From Nageia nagi (Eukaryota; Pinophyta), in assembly GCA_050084985.1 (NCBI GenBank), contig JBITNC010000002.1, positions 9,796,001-9,860,000 on the forward strand: DNA of 64,000 nucleotides, in the 5' to 3' direction. The notes below the pieces were generated by a model. That model ran no database searches. It was given only the letters and a program-made list of their open reading frames with translations, and was not told the origin of the DNA. The position numbers were made by a program, and so were the translations under genes. Below are positions 1 to 11,929 of this stretch, piece by piece. The stretch's first letter is position 1. Every line of letters starts with the position of its first letter.

Positions 1-1551
1 TTGATCTTATAAATTCAATTGTTTCAAAATATATTCTTTGAGTATGAATCTAGAACTAAGTTCCAAGTTCTATTTTCCATAAGCACCTCATATTCTAACT
101 TCAAAGCATCCATCCAACAAGCATATTTAGATGCCTCTTTAAAGGTTGGAGACTCATTATGATTCTTGATTTTAGTAAGGAGAGACTTATTCAAAGTCAT
201 TCTTTTAGTTATCCTTTGAGTTAGAGAATTTTTCTCTTGAGGAAACTTATCTAAAGAGATATCCAACCACTTAAGAATTTTTGAATAATCTTTAAAGACT
301 TCACTTGAAGAAGAGACATTAGGAAACTCAATGAACTTGACATCCCTTAAAATAAATATTGCTTTAGTTGAAGTAGAGTAGATCTTATACCCTTTATGTT
401 GATTGTTATATCCCATAAAGATGCATTTTTCCATCTTGTTATCCAACTTCTTCCTTTTCTTAGAAACTATGATGGAAAATGCTTCACATCCAAAGATAGA
501 TGAGAGATATTAGGTTTCTTTCTCATCCATATCTCATATGGATTTTTAATTTCAATTGCTTTTATGGGACACCTATTCTATGTGTATATATAAGTGCTCA
601 TAGCTTCACCCCATAAATACTTTAGAAGATTATCATCATGCATATAGCCATCTCCACTATGGTACTATTTTTTCTTTCTATAACACCATTCTATTATAGA
701 GTATAAGGGATAGTAAATTACCTTTTAATGCCATGCTTTGTACAAAATTTGTTGAACTAATTACTTATATATTCACCTCTATTATCCAACTTTAACATAT
801 TTGTATTTATATTGGTTTGATTTTTAACTAAGGCCATGAACTCCTTGACCATATCAAAGGTTTAATCTCTGTGCTCTAATAGATACCCAAAAGTCATCCT
901 ACTAAAGTCATTAATAAAAGTAAGGATATAAAATGCTCTTCTAATTGACTTAGTTCGAAATGGATCCATCAAATCTAATTGTATCAATTGAAGAGGTTAA
1001 GATGGCCTAGTTACCTTATCCTTCTTAAATTGTCTTTTCATCTTCTCTAAGATGCAATTTTCATAAAGGCCAATGGAGGGTGTTATTGGAGACAAACCTT
1101 TTACAAGATCTTGATCCTTTATAAGTTGAATACTTTTGCGATTTAGATGACCTAAACATTGATTTCAAATGTTGTCTTTAGAATAAACATTTGAAGCTAG
1201 GCACAACTTAGTAGGCACTTGATCAACTATATAAATATCATTCTTTATCAATCCTTTTATGAAGTTAGAAAACCCTTTTCTTATACTCCAAAAGTTTGAA
1301 TTGAAGTCAAAGGTATATCCTTTTATTACAATTTAAATAACTAATAAAAGATTCATCCCTAACTTATGCAAAAAAAGTACATCTTCGATTACATTCCCAT
1401 GCATCAATACACTTCCAATCCTTTGAACTTATAGCATTGAATTATCACCTATCATTACCACATCCTTCTTATATTTGTGAAAGTTTTCAAACTTATTCCT
1501 TTCAAATCTCATATGATTAGTACAACCTAAATCCACTATCTAATCATTTAG
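1..1551 (-). pseudogene. copia pol of element G: protease, integrase, start of RT
   Basis: The segment is read from right to left. The protease motif near 1510-1545 is VDLGCTNHM, where the family has D-S/T-G, so the catalytic loop Ser is now Leu. Next come a GAG-pre-integrase segment with GHLNRKS (about 1150), an integrase core with LTFINDFSRMTFGYLLEH (about 890-930), and a piece ending in CIFMGYNNQHKGYK (about 390-430). An open stretch at 24-446 then leads into the RT N-terminus (EASKYACWMDALKLEYEVL). Several in-frame TAA/TAG/TGA codons interrupt integrase. Confidence 0.85.
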
Positions 1552-2493
1552 AAAAGTATAAGACTTGGAATAAAGACCACAAACATAAGCACTTTTCTTA
1601 TTTTTCTTTCCTTTGAAGTTATTCATATTATCTTTGCCTTTTCCATTTTTCTTCCTCATTTTCTTATAGAAATGGTTCTCTTTGTGACCATAGATGCGAT
1701 AAAAGTTATAATTACCATCAAAGTTTTCCTTAGGCACATGAGATTTGTTTGAATTTTCTTTGTGATCATGATGATTATTTCCATTTTTCTTCTCATTTAT
1801 CCTAGGATGAGTATAAGGAGTTTTCTTATGATTTTTGAACTTCTTATTGAAATGAGTAGTCTTAGTTGCACCTAAAAACAACATTTTAACCCTTTAGAGA
1901 AGAAATCAACACCTTCTTATTCATGGCCTCTTCATGGTTCAAGAGGAATCTAGAAAGATTCTCTAAAGAGAAGAATTACACTTCATCATCAAGAATAGTA
2001 TCAATAATAGTCACAAAGTGACTAAGCTTAGTTGAGAGGATTTGTAATATTATGAATACCATGAATTCATGATTGATCAAATTACATCCACAACTCATAA
2101 GTTAATTCCTTAGATCAATAATCTTATTCAAGTAGATTACCATACCTTCATCCTCCTCTTGATGATATTGCAAGAGCTTTTGAAGGATGGTGAACCTCCT
2201 AGAAAACTTATACCTAAGGTAGATCTTCTTAAGCCTATATCATGCTTCTTTGGCAAATGTTGAGATCAAAATCTTGAAGTCAAATTCAACTAAAACTATC
2301 TTAAAGATCATAGAAGTTGCCAATTCATTCTTGTTATTATAGACATCCAATATTTTTAGCTTCTATTGGGGCAACTTGATTCTCATTCATCGTTTGCCAA
2401 ATTTTGAGTGCTTGAAGCTTTTCTTTCATCCTTGGTTCCCAAATACCATAGTTGAAATCATCAAGGATGTTCTTAGGTGCAAAGGAATATCCC
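1552..2493 (-). pseudogene. copia gag of element G, zinc knuckle destroyed
   Basis: Gag would form the virus-like particle and bind element RNA. The reading starts at an ATG ending at 2493 (MGYSFAPKNILDDFNYGIWE) and follows the gag of element C, with frameshifts near 2335 and several stops. The CCHC knuckle near 1690-1720 reads YNFYRIYGHKENHFYKK where C has CNFCGIFGHKEYDC. All three cysteines are replaced by Tyr or Phe, and the conserved Gly of the knuckle by Arg. The longest open piece is 1540-1884. No functional product is expected. Confidence 0.85.
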
Positions 2494-5213
2494 ATTTTTA
2501 TAAAAGAAAGGTTAATTGATTAAAGCACAAGAAGCATCAACATACGATTTTTCAACCATAATCATAATTGCAAGTAGCATAATTATTCAATCATCATAAT
2601 GATTACACATAATTAACATACATTTAACTAACCATAAAGCATTTAACTATAATAACCATTACAAGTAACCAACTAATATAAACTAAACAAGTTTAACATT
2701 GTTGTAATTGAAAGAAACTTGTAAAAATTTGTATAAATTAAAAAAAAAAAAAAAAAGTTGACAAGTTGTATGTTACAAGTTTGTAGCTTTAATTAGGTTA
2801 GTAATTTGTAGTTAGTAAGTTGTAAGTTAGTGTTAGTAGATTGTAATTCATGTTAGTGCACTTTGTTTAACACTAAGTCGATTGAAGATTAGTAAGCTCT
2901 AATCTACAATTATAGTTAGCATTTGAGGTTAGTGTTTGTAGTTAGTGTTTGAAGTTAGTGCATATTTTACCATTGAATTAATTTAATTTAAGCATTTGAT
3001 GATTGTTTAACCAAAAAAAAGAAAGAAAACCATACACAACAAGGGGTTAGTAATTTTTTTAGTTTAGGGGTTAATTACATAATAAGGCTGTAGGAGCTTA
3101 ACAACATGCTCAATGTTAACATACATCTTAGCAACTTATAAAAGTAAGATTAATTAATACCAACTTGCTTAGGGAAGACTTATTTCAAGAGGAAGATCCA
3201 TTTCCTCAACCATAAAAGCATTAGAGTCCACTGTATACCGAGTTTGAAAGTGGAACATGCGGGTTATAACTTAATTTCTTTATCTCACAAGGATTGACCA
3301 TTTTAACATATTGTCTTCGTATTCTTTCTTCTTTGCTTTCTTCCAAATCTTGTTCATCTTCTTCTCAAGAGCCTTCATTATCACAATAGGATGTCTTATT
3401 TACCTATACTTAGAAGAAATCACAAACACTCCTATTCGCATTTTCAAGAATAAGGTTAGGACAAGAGAGAAAAATCCATCATAAATTACTCTATTTCAAG
3501 TAATAATTATTAATAAACAAGGATGAATTTTCTCTCTTGTTTTTTAAAATCATTTCTCCTTTTTAATCAAAATAAGTAATAAAAAAAAATTCTAAAAAAC
3601 ATTAATAGAGAAACAAATTTCCTCTTGAAAAACATTAAAAAAATTCTTATTTTATAAAGTAACCATATATATTTTCCACCCCTTCTTATAAAATGTAAAA
3701 ATTAATTAACCCCCAAAAAAAATTCCTTTTTACAAACTTATATATTAGCTTTCTTAAAAAATTCTCCTTTCTTTAAGGATTAATATGCCCCCTTCCTTTT
3801 CTAAAGAGACTCAACAACCATAAATTTTTTTTTTTAAATCCTGGCCAACTATTAAAGAAAGGTTTTAATATAAATCAAGTGGCCCTCAAGTGAGTAAAAA
3901 TTTTGCACTTGTTTCATTAAATGAATATAACCAAACTTTTACAAACTTACACTAAAAAAATTTCATTTTATTTATAGAATAGTAATCCTTTGCTGGGCGG
4001 AGTGGTGGTGCTACAGCAGGGTGGGTTGCGGTGGTCAAATTGAGGAGCACAGGTGGATAGGAGGAAGCTGCATGGGATAGCAGAGTGGCTGTGGGTTGCG
4101 TTAAGAGAGAAGGTATGGGATAGTATATAATTTTCATATATTTTTAAGAGGAAATGTATATACATAAAAATATACCTGTATTTATATATAGACATACACA
4201 CATTTCACTCTTAACAAATATTTTACATTGAAGAAATTTGAAATAAATTTGTAAATTTTTGTTTGAAACAAATTTCAATGAGAAGTTCATAAGAATACAC
4301 TATTGTTAAATGTTTAGCAAAAGTTTTAAAAAAATTACAACTAATAGGAAAAATGTTAGTATATATATAAAAAAATGTATAGCAATAATATATTGTTATT
4401 TCTTAATTAATTTCTCGAAAGAAAAAAAAAAAAAAAAAACATAATCAAACAATATGTTATGTTATAATGAAATAATTTAAAGATGAGGAGGGAGAGGAGG
4501 TATCCCTAATGAAGATGTTACCTCACACAATAAAGTAGGAAGATCCTCCAAGGAAGGCTTCCTCTAGATGCCAATTGAAAGAAGAGAAGGTTCCTCCACC
4601 AAGATCACCTTGATGTATCCTCTACTTTACCATAATGAAACTCCCACTCTAAGAACATAAATCAATGGAAAAGTATGGCCCTTTTTAACTAAAGGACAAA
4701 TTTATCTTACAAATGGATGAGGGGTACAACAACTTGCACTTATTTTAATTTTCTAAATACTAAAAAGTATTTATAAATAATTTTAAGTATTTAGGTAAAT
4801 TAATCTAAGTACATTACAATTTAGATACCTACTAATGCATTACAAATTCTAATAGGAATAATTTTTCTTATTTTTTAAGGTGTGGAGCTTATATGGATAT
4901 AAGAATATATGAATTGAAAAATGAGAAGTGGTATAATTATGGAGACAAAGAAATATTTGTATTTCCTTCAAGAGAGTTTTCATTACCAACATAATAAATA
5001 TTAACACTTAATTTTTTCCACCCTTAGGTGTACTTATTAAGTGTAGATTTATATTAGATCATTACATGTTATATCTTATAATGGAAGATTATGAATATCT
5101 TCTTATGTCCCCTTTCTCTCTTTTTGTGGAAGGTATCACAACACCAACACTAGCCTCTAAACATGTACTACAAGAGTTTTCTTTCCTTTAAAAGGAGGAT
5201 TGATCTACATGAG
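2494..5213. other. no gene recognised; AT-rich flank between G and E
   Basis: The stretch holds a 17-base A run at 2740-2756 and GTTAGT/TTGTAAGTT-rich low-complexity DNA at about 2760-2960. A GC-richer patch at about 3985-4110 has short overlapping open frames on the minus strand, rich in Ala/Pro/Ser/Thr, without recognisable domains. A purine-rich patch lies at about 4480-4600. The start of the stretch should contain G's leader and 5' LTR, but I could not place a boundary or a primer site. Confidence 0.4.
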
Positions 5214-6298
5214 TGATGCATCCAAGAGGATTCAAATAAACAAATAGTACTATAAACAAATGAGCAATAATGTAAAACAATGGAGGAACTAAATAGGAAT
5301 AATGTTCTATTAATGAAAAAGGAAATTACATAAGATGAAGTTCAAGAATGAAGCTTCATATACTTCTCAATGATGAGAGTTATAGAATTGAAAGAGAATA
5401 ATACCATACTAGAAAGTAGAATCTGACTATTGATACAAAGCTCACAAATCCGATGGGAGGGGTCACTATTAGGAAATGGTAAATAGAACATGATTCCTAC
5501 TAGGGGGTATTTTTAATATAAAGTTTAATTATCAGTATATTGGTAACTATTTTATAGGGGGAGAGGGGTAGGGGTGTTTAAAATTCATGCAATATATTTT
5601 ACTAACATCAAGTGATCTTATTTTGCACATGAATTTTTCAAATAAATACTTTTCATTCCATTTTAGGATTCATAATTTTTGGTGACTTTAAATAATAGGA
5701 GACAAGGGTTTTGATTGGGAAAGTTATGGACTACTATAATTTCAGGTGACGATATCAAGGGAAGAAAATACTAAGGAGTTTTTAAAATTGAATCATTTTT
5801 TTCAATAAAATGGTATGTTTTAAAAAAGATTTGTATTTATTATATAAGAGTTTACAATGAGGGATTTAATAAATTAAAACAGAAGGTGGTAAATTTTAAA
5901 AATAGAGGTTTTTTTAAGAATCCTATGGGTGCAAGTGTTATGAAGGTTTTCTATTAAGTTAGCCCCTAATGAAAAATACCTAGTAACTAAAATCAACAAT
6001 AAGCTACACTTGTTGAATACATCAAGGCGAGCTAGAAAAGTAAAGGAAACACATTTTAAAAAAAAAGAGTAAAAATGCCTTCAATATTTAGAGTTACGAA
6101 GGCACTATTTGTATAATCCTAACTAATGGGTTACAAGCTAGTGGATTAGGTTGGACCAATTGGATGGGAACTGGTTGGATGGTTTGGGGGTTGGTTGAGT
6201 AGCTACTTGTTGTAGCTAGTAGGTTTGCAAGCTACTAGTTGGATAGTAAAATATGGAATCTCAAAAAATGAGCCTATGACAAGTGCCTTTATCCAACG
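5214..6298 (-). repeat. 3' LTR of element E (with inserted MITE-like repeat)
   Basis: The segment starts on the minus strand just after a polypurine stretch (plus-strand TATCCCCTTT at 6300-6309) and matches, in the opposite direction, the copy at 63486-64000. Shared blocks include the segment around AGTAAAAATGCCTTCAA and the segment around ATAGGAATAATGTTCTATTAATG. Compared with the right-hand copy, this one has about 515 extra bases at 5452-5966. The far end at about 5214 is set by a TGATGCATCC that would read as a terminal CA on the minus strand and is uncertain. Confidence 0.65.
5452..5966. repeat. MITE-like interspersed repeat, copy 1
   Basis: This block is absent from the related LTR at 63486-64000, so it is an insertion. 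It is similar along most of its length to 37269-38058. Shared landmarks are CTAGGGGGTATTTTTAATAT, the GGGGAGAGGGGTAGGGGTGTT-like stretch, GATATCAAGGG, TTTAATAAATTAAAA and GGTAAATTTTAAAAATAG. The ends look like short inverted repeats: GGGGTCAcTaTTAgG at the left, and GGGGTCAatTAATAG read inwards from the right end of copy 2. No coding capacity was seen. The superfamily was not determined and no clear target duplication was found. Confidence 0.6.
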
Positions 6299-6299
6299 T

Positions 6300-6440
6300 T
6301 ATCCCCTTTGATGTGAATAGGGATCACCATGGAGCCCTTAAGAATCATAAACTAAGCCTTGAAAATACCTTTTGTAAATATATCAGTCAAATTAATCTTG
6401 GTATTGCAATATTGGAGCTCAATTCATCTTTTCTCCACCA
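6300..6440 (-). pseudogene. RNase H C-terminal tail of element E
   Basis: The minus-strand reading gives ELQYCNTKINLTDIFTKGIF, the conserved end of copia RNase H, followed by a stop and then the purine tract and LTR. The upstream codons continue at 54105 and below, on the far side of element A. An open frame on the plus strand at 6283-6543 runs across the E/A junction and is not a gene. Confidence 0.85.
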
Positions 6441-6927
6441 TGTTGGGCAAGGTGTAATGAGGGTGTTATCATTGCTGTCAACACACTCAACAGGATCCAG
6501 TTGGTACAACAATGAGTTTTTAACACTTGTAAAATGGTATTAAATGATATTGAGGATGTGTTTGATGCTTAATTGAAGTTATTACAAGTGATTTATGTGA
6601 ATTTGCAAAACTTCCAAAAGCCATCGAAAAGTTATTAAAATTGTTAAAATATTGTAAAACTTGCAAAAGTTATTAGAAAATTATTTGTACTTTATTTGGA
6701 GATGTTTGGTATGTATTTGTATGTGTTTAGTGCTTGAGTGAATTTGATGCAACCCATTCTTGCAAAATTTCAAAAGTTAATGCAAAGTTGTGAAAATATC
6801 AAAAATTGTAAAATTTGTCAAAAATATGCAATTCTTGAAAATGTTGCTCATAAATACAAATGGACTATGTTGGATGGTCCAACATATCATTTAAAAACTT
6901 ATTTGTTAGTTGTAAGTGAAGTTGCAG
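6441..6927 (+). repeat. 5' LTR of element A, first part
   Basis: The segment begins TGTTGGGCAAGGTG and matches the start of the 3' LTR at 51836 (TAATGAGCAAGGTG), then runs in parallel with 51836-52310. Shared landmarks are AGGATCCAGTTGGT, TACAAGTGAT, CCCATTCTTGCAAAATTTCA and GGTCCAACATATCATTT. The LTR breaks off where B is inserted and resumes at 29802. Confidence 0.85.
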
Positions 6928-7802
6928 TGTTCAGTTAGAAAATCAACCCTATTAGTAAACAAGACAAACACAATTAATACAAACTAAAATTTTATTAATT
7001 TTTTGGAAGACCTTAGTATTACAAACTTTAGATCATTGGATCTGATTGCCTTATGAAAGGGCTTATCTCAACATCTACATATAAAAATAAAATTATATGG
7101 AGTATATAAATGGAGGGTCATCGATGACCCTTATCAGAATGCTGGTGACTGAGATGAAATGCTAACATTCAATGTGGAGTCACTGATGATTATATGATTT
7201 CAAATTTTATGATTACTTTGAATCACTTTCTCTAGTTTTGGTTTTTTATTATTTGTATCTGCAATGTATCTTGAACTTTACTGCATATTAATACCTATAA
7301 ACTCTACACACATGCTAAAACAACACATTAAAATATACGTGTACTCTATGAAATCATAACATAAGGAAGACAAACATATAACAATACTTAAATTGAAATA
7401 ATGCTTATAGTTCAACCTTCATTTCAATAGCATAACTTTAGTTCAAAATTCGAGATCCCATTGCTAGTATTTATAGATTTTTTAATGGTTATATTGTGGG
7501 ATTTTTGAAGGTTGAAAAGAAGGAGTCAAAGTTTATCTCCAGCTCAAAATGACCAAAGGGATTTTGCATTAGGTGACAACACAGGTAATGACTCATCCTT
7601 TCTATCCATAGTTTCATGGAGAGGATGAACCTTACAGTTCATCTTCTATTTTTTGTGTTTTGTTTTTTTCATTGCAGAGTCATTGACAATCTTAAGCAGA
7701 TGCTGATGACCTAAACTGATCACCAACAATTATTTCTTAATCATCGATGTTTTAAGTCTTTTGATTTTTAATGTATAAGTGGATCATATTTTGATGTCTA
7801 CA
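6928..7802 (-). repeat. 3' LTR of element B
   Basis: The segment is colinear with 28916-29801. On the minus strand it begins TGTAGACATC and ends ACTGAACA, so it has the TG...CA form. In the first 275 aligned bases I count about 37 differences from the other LTR, mostly transitions. On the minus strand the LTR lies after the integrase and the 3' region. Confidence 0.88.
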
Positions 7803-7817
7803 TTTTACCCCTTTTTG
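7803..7817 (-). other. polypurine tract of element B
   Basis: On the minus strand the sequence AAAAAGGGGTAAAA abuts the TGTAGA start of the 3' LTR. This is the usual place and composition for the second-strand primer. Confidence 0.75.
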
Positions 7818-10800
7818 AATTATTAATCGAGGATGAGGTTAATAGTTTCAAAAATATAGAATGGGGAGCTTTAAATTATTATTTTATCTAGTTGTCTTTG
7901 AGGCATTTTGCGATAGAAATTTTGAATCAATTTCTTATATAAGTCAAAATTTTGATTTATAAAATTATGATAAATGTGTTTTCATTTAACATTTGATGTG
8001 TTTTGAAAATAAAATTGGGATATACTTTAGAAATGACTATTTTCGGTATGATAATGTGTTGAGCTTGTGTGATAGTTGTATGACAAATCTATTATGTCAT
8101 TTTGCATGTCTAAGCACATGTGTTGTGGAAGTATCTCTTTAGTATATAGATTTTTTATGTCATTGTCCTCTGTCCCAATAACAAGGTTTTAGAGTAATCT
8201 TATGTAATAATGAATTTATCACATTTTACCATTTTTGATATTCGTGAATTCAATAATATCCTAAGAAATAATATCCAAATCTTTTATGAATGAAGCTTAA
8301 GTTACATAGATAAAATATAATCATAATCACTCTCTTTTTTTGTACTAGATTAAAAATGCTAGCATTTTCAATGAGTCATCGACGTTTGCTATCTGATCAT
8401 TGACATTTCATATCGTAGGATTATAAAAAGAAAAAAGTTTAAATTTCATTATTACTTTCTATTCTATCATTTTCTTATTAGTTGGGTGCCATTTATTTTT
8501 CATACTCTTTACTATGTCATTAGCTATCAATATCTAACAGGATTATCATACCTCCACATCATCACTTCGTTGGCCATTCTTGACCTATCCAGGAGGATGT
8601 AGGGTTTTAAACTAACTTTCTTTTCTACTTTTTTGCTTATATCTGATATTTTAACTATTTTGTTTTAATTTTTTAATTATAAAATATAATAATTAGGTAT
8701 TTAAAAAATTTCTATTAGATTATAATGTGTTTAGACCTTTCTTTTTAGTTATTTTAACAAATTTATAGGAGGCTATCCATCTAGCCAATCCTACAAGGTT
8801 TGTTGGTACTACTCCCCCTAGTTACAACATTGGAGATTCAAGTAGATGATAGAGATATCGCTATAGTTCTCGAGGTCAGGGTAGTGGTTGGAGTATTCCT
8901 TGAGGAGGATCTAGTGGTTGGGGTAGTCCATGAGGATACCCATATTATACTTTGAGACTATATATTTCATGAGATCATGCATTTTTTCTATATATTTTTA
9001 TGAGATGATGTAATTTGAGACATTATGATTTTATATTTATATGATTGAGTAGTTGAGGATATTTGACGTTATATCATGTTTAATTTTATATTGATAGATA
9101 GGTATATGATGATATGTTTTCTTATGATTATATATTCAAGTTTATGATGGTTTCATATATTGAATGATGTTTGAATGTTTTGATGCTATTACCATAAAGG
9201 TTATATAAAATACTAGATAATGAAATTTTTGTAAATAAAATTTTATAGGACATATTTTAAGTATAATAGTATGGAATCAAATGCATCATTTTCCATTTCT
9301 TGGCTATGTATGTGTATAAATAAATGTATGATAAGAAATGTTATACAAATATAGAAGATAACTAGAATAACAAGATCACTTATCAATTTAAATAACAATA
9401 ATGATAATTTTATATTGGGATATATGGATAGTATTGATAACATAATATGATTAAAGAAATAATCAATTAACTAGCTTTATCAATTTTTTCTTTACCTTCA
9501 TTTATGCAATTAGAAATGATATAAAATAGTCATAATATCAGAAGTTTATCTTGAACTTGTGTATGTATGGTGATATTCAGTTACCTCTCTAGACATCCAT
9601 AAATTAAATGTTTTTAAAAGCATAGTTTTAGAGTTAATTCTCCTTATGTGCATATAGTGGTCCAAATTTCTTTGGACATGTTGCCTCTTCATTAGGTATG
9701 CCCCATTGCTAGATAGGCATCCATAGTCTTGATGAGGATTAACCCTTAGATCCCATTACAGCCTTGCTCTATTACCAATTAGGCATCCATAGCCCCGATA
9801 GAGGATACTGCAATGATCCAAGCATATATTCTCTTTTCTTTTCTTATTTTTGCCTTGGATTTGGGATGAAGTGAAATAATGGGAGAATATTTCCTTTAAA
9901 ACTATACTTCAAAACATTCAATGTCTATTTGTTTTCAGATTTTAAATGTGAGACTAGTGTTTGAGTTTGTGATATTCTAAAGATATCAAACATGTTTATC
10001 TATCATTTTAAATTGACTAAAATTCAGATATCAGATGTCATAATAGAAGCTAGAATGATAATAACTTTAAACAATATTAAGTTAATCATACATATAAGAT
10101 GTAATATGTATACAAATGGTATATATGAATGGGATATATGTAATATGTAATTGATAAGTGATCTAAATCATTATAGTTTTTATCAAATAAGCATAACATT
10201 TCCTAATTTAATAATGGGATATATATATAGGGCAACACACCCTATAGCCAAGATACTTCAAAATTATATATTTTTGAGTATAAATAAATAATATATATGT
10301 ATATGTATATAATTTTTTTTGGAAATTTTAGAATTGTTAAGTTCTTCAAATATTATGGGATGATATTTTAACAATGGTCCAACCTTTTTGTTTCAAGACA
10401 TAATAATATGGAGGACTCAATCAAAGATAATATGGCCCTGTTCCAAGAATGGATGGTTGATGTATTGATAGATAAACAATTGATGGAGATGATAATATTG
10501 GAACTACCTTGGACTTTGGTTTAAATTTTTGGATAACTCTTTGTTTGATATATGAATTTGAATATTATTTACCAATATTAACGAATTGAGTAGGTGATGG
10601 TGTGCTTGATTATACACAATAATGGAAACATGAAAACAATGATGAACATGGTTGTGCATTCTTGATGAGTTGGTCCATGCAATCCTTTTCAATATGTGTA
10701 GGGTAAGCTTCATGTTTTGCTTTCTTTTATAAATTAAGTCATTGAAATGTCCTTTTAAATCTTGATCTTGTATTTATAGCATTATTGATGCAACATATTT

Positions 10801-10969
10801 TACAGAAAAGTGAAGTGTGATCATATATAATATTAAGATAAGGGATTGTAGAAATATTATACTGAAATACTGAGTCATTGACAACATCAATGAGTGATAT
10901 GATTCATCCCCAATACTTTACATTCACATGATCAACACAATTCAAAGAAATTTTAGGTATTTGATAAGG
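7818..10969. other. 3' internal region of element B, mostly non-coding
   Basis: This long stretch lies between integrase and the 3' LTR, as is common in Tat-type elements. It has no long frame on the minus strand. A short plus-strand coding-like piece lies at about 8770-8960. Two partial repeats of a block reading AGGCATCCATAG lie at about 9715-9745 and 9775-9807. AT-rich stretches with TATATGTATA runs fill 10100-10320. An open frame at 10504-10713 (-) shows no domain. Confidence 0.5.
8770..8960 (+). pseudogene. possible antisense-gene exon of B, Gly/Trp/Ser-rich
   Basis: On the plus strand, against the element's direction, an AG acceptor-like site (TTTATAG at about 8763-8769) is followed by a frame rich in Gly, Ser, Arg and Trp, with two near-repeats of the form GSGWSIP and SSGWGSP. 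The stops in it are TGA/TAG at places where Trp or Arg fits. Antisense ORFs between integrase and the 3' LTR are known in some Tat-lineage elements. This identification rests on position and composition only. Confidence 0.35.
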
Positions 10970-11240
10970 CTAGTGTATATGAAATAATTGAATTAAACTA
11001 ATTTTTGACTCTAATTCCATCCAATGTCTTTTGCATCTATTTCAATAATTACTTTATCCCCATTATGTTTTAATACCCAAGCTTGAGAGTTTTGATTATT
11101 GTAATAAGACATAGCTATTTTCTCTTGTATTTCCATAGGTAATGAAAACACTATAACTTTACATGAGTTTCTTTGTAACAATTTTACATATTTATCATCA
11201 TGATATCATTCCATGAAATGTGGATTGGATTTATCAAATT
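10970..11240 (-). pseudogene. second copy of unknown domain downstream of B integrase
   Basis: The minus-strand reading resembles that of 11558-11890. Both contain an LP-x-(D/E)-I-Q segment (here VFSLPMEIQEKIAMSYYNNQ), then a Trp-containing stretch and a DKV/DID...IDxK(D/S) stretch. One stop interrupts it. The two copies lie head to tail about 0.6 kb apart. I do not recognise the family. Confidence 0.45.
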
Positions 11241-11557
11241 GAAATTGTGAAAAATGAGTTCATAGGATTTTCGAAGACAATTGTGGTGTTAAACTTTCAC
11301 ATGCAGGTGATGAACAAAATCTTGACTTTATATGGAAAAAAGTGATAATTAATCTTTTGAATTAACTTTTCAAATCATCTTGGAGTTGGGACAAATGAAG
11401 TGGTGAAATCATAGATCATTTTATGATGATTAAGATCTCTTATGATTTGACTTACCCAATTAAAAGGAAAATTTAAATTTTTTAGAGTATGATATGCTAT
11501 GTTCAAAACCCAATTATTGAACGTACAATCAAGAAACAATCATGGTGAGGACATAGG

Positions 11558-11890
11558 CTAGCAAAAACATATTAGATTTATCTTTTCAACCTGATCATGG
11601 TAATGTATAACATCAACAAAATACATGGATTTGTCAATGTAAATATCGATATCATCTCCTTTATTGTCTATTTGCCATCCATCATATGGATTATATTGAT
11701 TTTTTAATAATATTAATTTTTGTATATCAATAGGTAAATGCAAGAAATTTCTCATTTCAGAAGTAATATTTTGTATTATACATGTGATAGCTCTATCTCC
11801 TAGATATTGAGATTTTGCATACCAAGGTAGCCGTTGAAGTCCTCTTCTATTGTCCATTACATGGATAGTCTTTGACTGTTTAAAAGCCAT
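11558..11890 (-). CDS. unknown 110-aa ORF downstream of B integrase
   Basis: An uninterrupted minus-strand frame begins MAFKQSKTIHVMDNRRGLQR. It has an LPIDIQKLILL helix-like segment near residue 54, then YDGWQIDNKGDDIDIYID near residue 69. It has no signal peptide or clear membrane segment. It lies about 40-60 bases beyond the end of the integrase reading and stays open while all the pol parts around it carry stops. A second, broken copy of the central part lies at 10970-11240. It may be an accessory gene of this Tat-type lineage or a captured piece. Confidence 0.5.
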   Translation of the reverse strand: MAFKQSKTIHVMDNRRGLQRLPWYAKSQYLGDRAITCIIQNITSEMRNFLHLPIDIQKLILLKNQYNPYDGWQIDNKGDDIDIYIDKSMYFVDVIHYHDQVEKINLICFC

Positions 11891-11929
11891 CTACCAATAC
11901 ATGAATACATATATCAATTTCATCATCAT

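Larger units (their letters stand above)
1..2493 (-). mobile_element. Ty1/copia remnant G (gag-pol, truncated by window edge)
   Basis: This is a decayed copia element read on the minus strand. The order from right to left is gag start (2493), zinc knuckle (about 1700), protease (about 1530), integrase and the start of RT, as in copia. The protein fragments match those of element C at 16.5-20.3 kb segment by segment, so G and C belong to the same family, but G is far more decayed. The 3' half lies outside the window. No LTR or primer site could be found upstream of gag. Confidence 0.88.

Noticed and set aside
2740-2756. A-run as the tail of a LINE or SINE
   Set aside because: There is no RT, promoter box or target duplication beside it; it is a simple A-rich stretch in AT-rich DNA.
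3952-4201. Overlapping minus-strand frames in a GC-richer patch
   Set aside because: Both frames overlap, are short, and show only low-complexity Ala/Pro/Ser/Thr content; no support for a gene.
6283-6543. 86-aa open frame on the plus strand
   Set aside because: It runs across the E/A junction and combines antisense of E's RNase H tail with A's LTR, so it is chance.
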